From NCBI RefSeq assembly GCF_020740795.1, contig NC_067283.1, positions 111,649,706 to 111,713,705 on the forward strand: 64,000 nt of DNA. Direction: 5' to 3'. Shown here one piece after another: positions 12,201-24,200 of this stretch; the stretch's first letter is position 1; each line of letters starts with the position of its first letter. The notes under the pieces are model-generated. The model was not told the origin of the DNA. It made no database searches and worked only from the letters and a program-made list of their open reading frames with translations. Both the position numbers and the translations under genes were made by a program. The DNA comes from Apus apus. Its lineage: Eukaryota; Chordata; Aves; Apodiformes; Apodidae.

Positions 12201-15200
12201 GCCTAGCAGTCCCAGTTTATTTGGGAGGGACTTCACTCCCATGCTCATGAAGAGCTCTGCTTTATCTATGGGCTGGAAGGGCACTTCATTGTTAAAGTAC
12301 ATATGGCTGTGACCTAACCCTCAAAGAGAAGTTAGTGGAAGCTTTCCTATTGATGTCAGTAAACAGAAGAGCAACAGGTTATTTCCCAGAAGATACAAAA
12401 AGCTGGAGTAAAACAACCTATTAAGTACCTGACGCTGTGTCGCTTTCAATATGACGATAATCTGAAGAAACCAGTTATTGTCTGTCTGCTTGGGTGAGGT
12501 TTTGGGGTCTCTCAGCTCTCTTTCAAGTCACTAGCAACTGTATGGTCATTGCTTCTTCGCCTGAATTCCAGCTAATGTTCAAAGTCAGGCGCTGGATGCT
12601 GAGGTACACTCTTTCCCCAAGGACCAAAATCCTGTGCCATGAGTTACAAGTGTATTGCACAAAGGGGTCCAGTGTGTGTTATGACTGATGCTGTTGGGAA
12701 ATGCAGCTTGTTGTTCAGAAACGTCTTTCTTCCCCGTACAGTATCTACAGTTTTCTGACAGAATTTTTGTGACAATTCAACCTGGTGTGTAATTCTGGTG
12801 CACTGACTTCTTTGAGTTAGAGATATGTTCATGGAGTGTTTTTGTTTGTTAGAGGTTATACTTTTAACATGTGCTGTTAGGATTTTAGGAAGGCTTCTTC
12901 AGCTCTACTAAGTAAATAAATAAAGGCAAGTGCATCTAACGACAGTATCCTTATCTCTGACATAACAGCAAAAATACTTGCCAGTGCATGGCAGTGTAAA
13001 CGTGCTATATTTTGTTTGCTTTTTCCAGGAACAATTGTAATGAAGATAAATGCAACAGATGCAGATGAACCAAATAACCTCAATTCCAAAATTGCTTTCA
13101 GGATTGTTTCCCAAAGTCCTAGTGCTGCATTCAGTATGGATAAAAATACTGGCGAGGTTCGAGTAGCAAAAATAAATCTTGACAGAGAGGTAAAAAAAAA
13201 AAATCCCATTTTTTTTATCTGTCAATAGCAATCTTCTGGTGCCTTTTGTGTCACTTTCAGCTCCACCTGCCAGGTTGGAGAGCTGGGCCTTTTACCTTCC
13301 TTCACCTCCTTTAGGATTAAAGCCTTGTCTAGCCAATGCATGTTTTTTAAGAATTGGGATGGGGGTGACAGGATCAAGGTTGTATTCCCCCTTTTAACTC
13401 TCTTGCACAAGTACCAGCCTGATGGCTGTCACTTTCTGTCCCTCCCATGCGGCCAGGACAGCAAGGGGTCATTTCTCTGTGTTGGAGATCATATGGCAAA
13501 GACAACCCAGATCACTGTGAGAAAACTTCTCACTGCATCTAGATTTTTGTAGCCTGCGATGCAAATCATGATGGAAACAGTTAGGATGGGTGCTGATGTG
13601 AAACAGCATTGAAAGCCATGTATTACTAGCAACTTTACCTGTGCTTGTATGAATTTTCAGTGGCCAGCAGATGGTGATCTGGATGTTAGCTCTGGGGCTG
13701 AGAGCAGTATCTCTAGCCCAATCCTGATATGCAGGTTACTACTGCTCCTGTCTCTGTGTATAGCTTTTAATATTTTTTTATTTGCCATGTAAGCACAGTC
13801 TAACTGTGGGGGAGATGCAGAGTCCCAAATCCTTTTCAAGCCTCAGCTTTACTCCAGCAGAGCCTGTGAAGGTAGTTGTGTGTGAGATTTACTAGTAGCT
13901 AGGGAGAAAATGAGTTATAATTGGCCACAAGAGGGACTGCCAAAATGTAATAAAGGGAGTACAGCAAAGGAAAAAAAAAATTATCCTGGTTTAAACATTT
14001 GTTTCTTATCATGGCAGACAGAAAGCAGCTATTCTTTGGTGGTGGAAGCGAAAGACCGTGGTGGTGAAATAGGTGGGAATGCTGCAACATGTTCTTTAGA
14101 AATCAAGATTTTGGATGTCAATGACAACCTGCCTGTGGTTGAAAGTCATGCAGTAAGTACATTTATCACAATAATTGGCATATTTTGGAATTTACACCTG
14201 CCAGTATCCCGTTGCTTAATACAAAGTTGTGCAAACTTTCTTGTGCTGGTGAAACAAGGTAAGTGTGACATCTTTTTAAGGAAGGGTATTTTTCAATTGC
14301 AGTTTGAAGGAAGCATTGAAGAAAACCGAGCAAACGTGGAAATTCTGCGAATAAAAGTGTTTGACAAAGATGAAGAATTTTCTGATAACTGGCTGGCAAA
14401 CTTCTCATTTGTTTCTGGAAATGAAGGTGGCTTTTTTCGTATAGTAACAGATACACAAACAAATGAAGGAATTTTGACTGTTGTGAAGGTTAGTATATTC
14501 TTTAGAGAGTGTGCTGTAAATATCCCTGTAAATATCCCTTTAAGTTGGCAAACAAATTACTTATATTCAGTCAGTGTGTAAACTGTAAATTTACATGGTG
14601 GACACTGCTCCTTTGTCATATTCTTTGCTGATGGCTTCAACAATTAATAATTTTGTCCAGCTTTACCATTTACAATCTGTATGATCTCAAAAATATCAAG
14701 TCAGGCAGAAGTCCCCAAACTTTCTTTGTCAGGCAACAGTGCTAAGACATATCTATAAACTTTCCCATATTTTTGCTCTCGTTTCTGATCTCCATTTAAA
14801 TTTCTTTATTTCTCATGGCCACAGATAATGTTGCAGGCAACACATACTCCATGAGCCATGGGGTACAGACTATTCTGTGAACTTCGATAAATTGAAATTA
14901 TGAAAATATTTTCCATAAAGGAAAATTTCTGTTTTATTCATTTCACTCCCCTTTAGTTCACAAGAACTGAAGATGCATATTGCCTTAAGTACCTTTTTTT
15001 TTTTCTTTTTCCTTTTTTTTTTTTCCTGCTCTGGTTTCCGTATCTGAAAACTGATAATTGTAGTAATTTATAAGCATTATTAAGTAAATAAATGGGCTTT
15101 ATAAAGAAATAAAGGAGCCAGGTAGCAGAGCACTGATTTGCTGAAAGACAGAATATGTGGGTAGGACTCTGCACCAAACTCAAATTAGTTTGAATTCAGT

Positions 15201-18200
15201 AATGCAAAGGCACATGCATGTTGTCATCCATTAAAAATAAGAGTAATCTTCTTTGTGTACTTTTTAAAGAGTTGAAACATTGTTTATTGAGACTAATATG
15301 TTAACCAGCAGTTCTTCTTTGCACTAATAAGAAATAATATTATTTAAATATTAAATGCATTAATGTTATCCAGACATTAGATGCTGTCAAATTCTGAGTG
15401 ATTTTATCTTTTTTTTTTTTTTCTTTATTGCTCTAGGAGCTGGATTATGAAAAAATGCAAAGCCTAAACCTGGGCATTGTTGTTACAAACAAAGCAGAGT
15501 TCCACAAGTCAATTAAACACAGTTTTAAAGCACAAACAATTCCAATCAAAATTAAAGTGATTGACGTGCGGGAAGGCCCTGTATTCCCTGGTGGTACAAA
15601 AGTCATTGAAACAAGTGAGACAATGCAGCTAAGACAGGTTATTGGACAGTACCAAGCCATTGATGAAGACACTGGAAAAACAGCAAAGCAAATTACGTAA
15701 GATTCTTTGTCTAACTATGTCAGAAATCACATCTGATTGTAAAATTGTGTATATTGAAGTGAAATAATTTCAAAGACAGTTGCTTTCTAATATGTGTAGT
15801 TCACACCTAAAACAACGTCATCGTCAATACTCCATTATGCAGAAAACAGCTGACTTGAAAATGCTGCTTGTTTGGTCGTCTGTGGTGAGAGATGAGCGTT
15901 TGGGCTGACGTTGTCTGTGCTTTCATGCTGTTGGTCATGCCTGTCTGCTTTTGAGAGCAGGTTTACTCGTCTGACTTAATCATCTGCAGAAATGTTAGGG
16001 AGAAATATGCAGAAGCATCTAGCAGTTGGACAGATTGGGTGTAAATTAGATAAGGCCCTGTGTGTATTTAGAATGTGAATTGTGGCTCTTTAGCTAAAAT
16101 GTTGGATCAGCACTGTGGCTTTTACAAATGGTGCAGACCAGAAGAGGTACATACCCAGTGGTGGACCCCTCTCCCCAGTGCCTGTAATAGAGTCTCTCAT
16201 GGGTGGCTGCTGCTTAGCTTTCACTGGGAGCAGGGATGAAGGGGAAGAAGACCATGACTGGCAGCACAGCTCCCTCTCCTGATCTGGTGTCACTGCCTGA
16301 GATGACTTTTTATTATGCCTCCACACTTAAATCCTGGCTCTAGAGGGAAAAGCAAGTTTCAGCTTTTGGGGTGGGTTCACAAAGCTGGTGAAGGGTCTAG
16401 AGCATAAAGAGCAGCTGAGGGAACTGGGGTTGTTTAGCCTGGAGAAAAGGAGGCTGAGGGGAGACCTTATCGCTCTCTACAACTACCTGAAATGAGGTTG
16501 TAGTGAGGGGGAAGCTGGTCTCTTCTCCCTAGAAACAAGCAATAGAACAAAAGGAAATGGCCTCAAGTTGTGTGAGGGGAGGTTTGGATTGGATATTAGG
16601 AAAAAATTCTTCACTAAAAGGGTTGTCAGGCACTGGAACAGGCTGTTGAAGGAAGTGGTTGTGTTAATTGAGTAAATACCTCCCTGGAGGTATTTAAAAG
16701 GCATGCAGATGTGGTGCTTAGGGACATGATTTTGTGATGGACTTGACTAGGTTAACAGTTGGACTTGATAATCTTAAAGGTCCTTTCCAACCAAAACAAT
16801 CATGTGATTTATAATCTTAGGTTTATAGTTGAAACCAATCCCAGTGGCAGGAGTGTCAGACCTCAGAGCTATGGATTTGATCTCTGCTTTAAATGAAGAG
16901 GAAAAATACTGTGAAGCTGCTTTTTCTGCTGATGGTTGTTTTCCTCATTATAAATGTATACATCTTTATATAAATTTTATTCAGATACATGAAAGGAAAA
17001 GATGCAGCAAATTTGATCACAATAGACCCTACCACAGGTGAAATCCGACTTGCCAAAAAACTTGATTACGAATCATCTCATGTAGTAAATGGTACCTACA
17101 CTTTCACCATATTAGGTGTAACTACTGGTAAGTTGGGAAGTTGTTGGGTTTTTTCATGTTAATTTGTTTGTTTAGGCAATAGTTTGCCTTTCTACAAATA
17201 CAGTTGCTTTAACCTTGCTTTCTCCAACTGCCTAAAAGTTAGGCACCTAGTGCAGTTTCCCATAGGCTTTATATTTGGAGGAGAGATACGGGCTACTCAC
17301 TGAAATAGGATGAACCTTGAAATGGGTTCCTGAGGTGCCCATTTCTCTTCTTAGACTGGATGGAGGTGAACTTTCTGTAAAAGTTTTGCAAAGACCAAGT
17401 CTGATAGGAACATCCCTTGTCAAGGTAGAAATTGCTAGTATCTAAGCTAATCAGCAGACTTCAGAGTTCTAGATCCTAAAAAATGAGTTATTTATTTTAA
17501 GATTAATTTTTTGTACTTTTCAAATTAATTAAATTTTTCGTGTTTTAAAATCTTAGATTTTCCTCAGAAAACAGCCACAGGCACAGTCGTCCTTCAAGTT
17601 AAAGATGAGAATGATAACTGCCCAGTTATTGTGAACCCTGTGCAGACTGTGTGTTTAGATGCAAAATCAGTTGATGTTACTGCTCATGATTTGGATGGTT
17701 ACCCAAACAGTGAGCCCTTCAGCTTTACTGTCATTGATGAGCCAGAAGGGACAGCAGAAAAATGGAAAATTGCATCCAGAAATGGTAAGAAAATACATTT
17801 TTAATCACTTTTAGTTCTTTGGAACCCTAGTGTTGTAATTTGTTAATTCCAGTCAACTAACAGTTTGGCTGATCCAGACAAAAAAAAACAACAAAAATCT
17901 ATGGCGTCAGACATGAAGACACGTCACTCACATTCTGTTCCCTTCTTTTTAATGGCTGTAAAAGCACAGTCATATCTTCTGGGGCCTGCCACCTTCCCTC
18001 CGTTGGACCATCTTGGCCCAGTTTGACAGCCTGTCTGTGCTTACCAGGATTTCATGGATAATGCTGGGATCAAACCATTCCTGTCTTCCCACAAAAAGCA
18101 TACCCATTGTTAAAACTGAGAGCTTGGAGATCTAATGGTGCTACTGGCTGCAGTTGCTCTACCATACAAAATAAATTAATAAATATGTCTGCACAGTGGA

Positions 18201-21200
18201 CCTCGAATAGGGGAAATACAGTGTCACCCATCTAAGATTGTCCAGCATGCTAAGAACAAAAATAAGTTAGAAGTCCTAAACCATTTTAGTGAGTATTTCA
18301 AAATGAGATGGGTGTTTTCTTCCTACATTTCCGTTCGTATAAGCCAGGGAAAGTGCTTGAAGAAGATGCTTCAGGTAGATGCAAGGCACCAGAAAACATC
18401 TTAGCTTTACTCACCCTGCTAGCAGCCAGACTAGCAGTAGTTGTAGGGATCATAGGTTTTCCAAATTGGGTGGTGTTCTCCAGCTTGGAACATCACCTGG
18501 GCCTCTCACACCTAGCTGCGTCCTAGACAAGAGGTAGCCATAGGAGTAGGTGTAAATAGGTCACTGGTCTCTGCCTGTGGTCTGCAACAGATTAATCTTC
18601 CAAAGACTGAAGCTGTTTTTTTGTGAATTCAGCCTTTAGCACTCCAGATGACATGAAGGTTAATGCTGTATAGGTGATTGGGCTATCTTCCATGATAATT
18701 CTCTGCTGGTTTGAAACTCTTCTGAGGCTGTAAGTGAGCACGGTTGCTTTGTTACCAGCATGAATTACTTGATAAAAGTGAAAGCATATCTGATGTAACA
18801 GCAGCTAATTAAAATTAATTCCGTTGCATTGACTGGACATAACTGGAGGGGGCTTTGTTGGGAAGCCGTGAAGGTTTTATTTCCCTGATTTTACAGAAGT
18901 CAACTTTTTCTCCACTAATTTCTTATTTGACTTTTCTTTTCCTTTAACCCCTTCTGCCTCAGACACCAGCATACAGCTGGTACCGCAAAACCTGAAGCTG
19001 GGCAGAACTGAAGTTCCCATCCTAGTGAAGGATTTCCAAGGGTTCAGCTGTGCTCAAGCACAGTCTCTGCAACTGACTGTTTGTAACTGTGCGGAGGAAG
19101 GCGTATGCAAAGAGAAAATAATTGGCGCCAAGTCAGTGGGCCTGGGACCGGGAGCGATTGCGCTAATCATCTTGGCGTTTTTACTTTTGCTGCGTAAGTA
19201 ATTGTTTCACGTTATCTCAGAAGCAGTGTAAATACGGTCTGCATGGCATCAGGAAAGAAACAAACCAGCTCCCAGGTTTTATAATCTTGATATATCCTGT
19301 GTCAACTCCTAGCCTGTGTGAAGTCATGGCAAATCCCCAACTAATTTTGGTAACATCAGCATTTCACCTTCTAAGGATTTCGAGCGGTGTGTTTTAAAAT
19401 TAGTGTGTACAGCTGTAATATTTGTTTATGGCGCTGTAAATAACAGGTGGGGAAGCAGTAAGGAATCTTCAGTGTTCCCATGCCTATCCGTGTGAACCCT
19501 AACTCTTTCCACTCATACTGCAGTGTGCTTTCCACTCTCTTTTCCCGCACTGCAGACCCAAGTCTGGTGCCTTGCTCTGAGCAGCACGTGAAGTTTTTCT
19601 TTGGCAAGACGTAATAGAAGCCTGAAAATAAGAGAAGAATGCTTGTAGTTAGGGTATGGCCATGTGTACCAGTGCTGTGTTTAAAATGGCAATAGTTTAC
19701 TGCTTGGGCTTGTAGCAATCTAGCTGTGGCAAAACGAAGTTCATGCCACAAGATTATGTTCTGCTCCTGAAACTGGCTTGTAGTGAGTTCCCCAGGCAAT
19801 GCTCTAGAGGTGTCACAGAAGTGATGAGGTGGAGTGCACATCATTATCTAGTGGTAAAAGAACAGGAGGAGTCAGAAGTCCTAAGGTTGTACAATGATGT
19901 TTAGGGCTTGGTTTTAGTATACAAGATCTTTGATAGCAGTCTAGCTATATGGCTGTATGGTCATCTGCAGGATTGAGGCCCTGACAGGCTATTTGTCAGT
20001 TTTCTCTCTAGGAAACCAGCCAGCCGTATGTTCCTAAGAAGTACCTTGAACATTTAGGAACGTGTTTTGAGACTTTACCAGCCCTCATTCTGTTCACTAG
20101 CTCACTAAAGATACATTTCAGAATGAGAGCTGACCGATTTTTGGTACAGGCTGTGTGAGCATGCTTTGACCCTCATCACCACGTGGTTAATGGCAAACTT
20201 GTGTTTCCCCATAGTTCTTCCATTGTTACTGCTGCTGTGTCCCTGCGGCTCAGGAGCAAAGGGATTTGCTGCGATACCGGACTACAGCGAAGCCATGTTA
20301 CGTCAGTGGAACAGTGAAGGGGCAGCTCCTGAGGAGAAGGCATGTATCCCTAACAGCATTGCTCTTTGATTTCCATCCAGGTGTTCAGTTTGGCACTCAC
20401 TGTCTCTCCCACATGATAGGCTGACGTTTCAGGGCTGTAGAGCAGATTTTAACCACACATGAACATTACTTAAAATTAACCCTGTAAGGCTTGGTGAAGG
20501 ATGCATGGAAGATTAACTCTATTCCGTGCTTTGGGAGCATGGTAAAGCAGGAAAAGAATGGGTTATGAAGCTCAGCTTTTAGTTAAAGTTTCAGATGGCA
20601 TTTTAAATTACTTCCCTGTGTATTTGCCTTATTAAACAGAGTAAATTCTTTAAAGAAAAAAAAAAAAGGAAAAAAAGCAGAAAAAAAGTGCAAATCTGCA
20701 GAAGGAACTGTGAATGCCAAGGGAAGGTTGCCCATTCTTGTTATGCTACAAAACCCAGTTTTCAAAGTACAAGAGCACAACACTGGCATGCTTTTGCACA
20801 GCAACAAAGAAACAGAAGTAGGGTAAAAGACTTTGATCGTGAGCCAATGCTCACAATAAATTTGTGATAAAAGAATTGTCAGGGAAGCCAAACTGCTAGA
20901 AAAGAAGAACGGGCCAGGCAGCACCACAGAGGTAGTGGGCAGTGCACACTCCTCCACTTCATGTTTAGGAAAGCTGGGCAGAGTCTGTATTGGAACAGCT
21001 GAGCTCCCTGGAGTTTTTCAGACCTTTTTTGGGTGGGTTTTTTGGTTTGTTTTTGTTGTTTGGTTGTTTTTTTTCCTGCTTTCACTCCCAGCCCCTTGAG
21101 TTTCAAGAAAACAATGACCTAGATAAACATTTCCATGATCCTTTCTGGGAATGCAGTTGTGGAAGCTGCACCCTATTTCAGGAAGCCCTTTACTCTTTGC

Positions 21201-24200
21201 AGCAACATGCACAAGTGCAAATTCGAACAAGTCGTAAGACAGCACCCTCCCAGGTCCCACCCAGCCCCACTGCTGGTTTGGTGAGTTCTGTGTGCTAGAT
21301 AGCACACCTTTCATGTCACATCCTAATTCATGTTATTTATGTAGCCAGTTCTAAGCCTCATCCCACCCACTCTACTGGTGAACCAAAAAGGAGTGACCAG
21401 CGGAGCAGCAACAGCAGTAGGAATGAGTGGAGAGGAAACTGCAACAGGAGGAGGCAGCTCTGCCTCTCAAGTAAGAGAGCATTGCAACACCATTACCAAG
21501 GAAAGATGGGAAGAACAAAGACATCTCCTTTCTGGTGCTGACTGTGGAGCCGTGGCAGCTGGAGGGGCTGAAAGCATGGCAGGTGTAGACAGCAAGATGG
21601 TGGTGGCTGGAGGAGGAGTCTCAGTGAGAGCTGCAGGAGCCATGAATGAAGAATTTTTAAGAGACTACTTCAATGACGTAAGCATATGACATGAAACTTA
21701 ACAGTATTTTGGTATTTACACTTAGCATTGGGAAATGTTCATATTATTACAAACACAGATGAGTAGGTATGTGTATATCCATGGTCCTGATACAATGGCA
21801 AATGTGTGCATGAGGAGTTGGGGGCATTAAGGAGTTTTGAATTAGGCTCACATGTGGGACTTGGAGCACAACAATGCTCAGTCTTATAGCATTGGGTGCT
21901 TACAAGTTCTTCCACAACGAGACCCTTCTTTTGAGGGAGGCACTTGGGAATAGGATCCGGAATATTCAGCAATGACCAAGGAGCCCCTTGCTCAGGAGGA
22001 AACCATAAGAAAGATTGAGATATAAATCTCAGGGACTTAAGCACATTAAACTGGCCTGTAGGGAGGTACCTCTGACTCACCATGAGTCACAGCTACAAAC
22101 TGGAGCAGGTTTCTGAAAGATAAGACAGAGATGTCAAACAGTAGAGGGTGGGTCTGTATTTTCAAAGTAGCTGTTGAAGTAGCTGATGCTGGACTTGTCT
22201 CTTTGCTCAGTAGCCTGGGTAGAAGGCCACTCATCAGCAGCGTATGAGGCACATGTTGCAATCCCCTTTCTGGCTTTTTTTTTTTTTGTGGTGACCTCAG
22301 CATTGATCAGGAGGCTATTCCTACTCATTGCAGCTAATTCTCTTTGCCTAATGCACATCATTAGTCCTTTGGCTGGTGAGCTCCTTAGAGTGAAAGTTTC
22401 ACTTCTATATTCCAGGGAGTGTACAGATGGAGCATCACCTGTACAAATAAAACATCTTTACACCCTGTAGATGGCTGATGGGGTTCTGCAGGGGAATAAC
22501 TGTGCAGGTTTGAATCACCTCCTCAGGCCAGGGAAGGATTTGAGCTTAAGATACTTGTATGTCTCCTGAGTGCTTGGGTGAACAGATGAAACAGTAGCAA
22601 TTCTGCTTTCCTTCCACTCTTTGCACTTCATAATATTAAGACATGCTTTAAGCATAGCTGCCTACTGAAGTCCTGCAGGAGAGCTTAGTAAAGGTCATAC
22701 TACAGTACTCTTTACAACTTTTAGGCTAAAATAACTCAAGTTATAGGGGGGGAGTAATTCAGGTAACCAAACCAAATCGTTTCAGGTATGTGCTGTTTTT
22801 GTACAAGTGTCTCAGGTAATGTGCCTACTTCCAGGATTAAATGCAGATAAACACACAGTGTCAATTGGATGTGTACCATAATTACACAGATGCCTGAGCT
22901 AATATGTACTGTATAACTTCAAATGTGGCAGAAAGTGGTTCTGTGCACAAGCCAGCAGCTGTATTCTGTGAAGCTGGTTCAGCAGGCCCAGAGGATTTGG
23001 CTGCCTTTGCTCCTGGAACTGGAGCTGGTGAGCGCATGTACCTGGATATTTGAACAAGCACTGGCAGCAGTTCCAGTGCAGATGCTGCTTTCAGACTGAG
23101 CTGGCCGTGGAACAACTGGAGTCAGAACCTGTGAACCCTCCTTGTTGCAGAGTGGCATGCATGGAGTTCAAAATTTTATGTGCTGGGCTATGTTCCCATA
23201 CTTATCAAGCCATTTAACTTTGTGATTAGTTTGCCGTTGGGCTCCTTGGGCGTGCTCTTGCAGGCTATGCTAGTAAAAAGGGCAATAGCAGGTGATAACA
23301 TGTCATCTTGTACTCATTGAATGTGCATTTAAATGTTAGGATATTCTCAGACAGGGTTTTGGCACTCTGCCATGAGCGCCTATTTAGAGCTAAAGTTCAT
23401 TCACTGAACCAAAATAAAAGCAATAGATGTATGTGAGAATGGAGCAGTATCACAAATGGCAACATTCCTGGTAGGAATAGCAGCAGGTGGTGATAGTACT
23501 CAAGGTTTTCAATTTAATCTCAGATTTTTCTTCTCATGAAGTAAACTGTCAAGTTCAGACTACAAAAAAGCAAAAAGTATTTTTAGTTACTGCCCTCACT
23601 TGGTTAACTGTTTTTGTGGGTTCCGTTAAATTTTCTTATTTTAACCATTTTGACCAAGCATTACTGATTCTCAGATTTATTATGTCTAGAGCTGGCATTA
23701 ATCAACTTTTGTTTGCTTTTGTCTTCTGTCTGTAGAAAGCTTTCTCTTTTGCGGATGAAGATGAAGCCAAGGCTGCAAATGACTGTCTCCTGGTTTATTC
23801 CCAGGGAGAGTCAGAGTCCCCCCATGGCTCCATTGGCTGCTGCAGCTTTATTGAGGGTGATCTTGACGACCACTTCCTTGACGATTTAGGAGACAAATTT
23901 AAGACTCTAGCAGAAATATGCATAGGCAGACACATCAACATGAAAGACAGTAGCTACAGGAATGAATCAGGTTTCGGTCTTAATGACGCAAACTCACGAT
24001 TCTTAGATCAGCAAAATGCTTCCAGCTCTGAGGAAGCTTTTGCCTCCCGCAGCCGCTTCCAGCCCGCCTCACTGGTGCATGCAGCTGATGGCACAGGAGA
24101 AGGCACCTTGTCCAAGGAGGTGGTCACGGAAACAACCTACTTATCCCACTCTGGCCAGCACCATGCCCGGCCCCTTCCCACTGCCCATGCTGAGGCCAAT

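Noticed and set aside
13910-14581. 223-codon continuous frame around DSG2 exons 7 and 8
   Set aside because: It is a read-through of both exons and the short 150-bp intron between them. Good splice sites and comparison with the desmoglein family show the intron is removed.
19371-19844. 157-codon antisense open frame in DSG2 intron 12
   Set aside because: No domain, no splice sites and no resemblance to a known family. The length is within what chance allows in 64 kb read on six frames.
22906-23053. Exon-like open stretch in DSG2 intron 14, with a fair donor (gctg|gtgagc)
   Set aside because: There is no acceptor in the required phase 0 without a stop (the best one, ttacacag, leads into an in-frame TAA), and the residues match no desmoglein segment.
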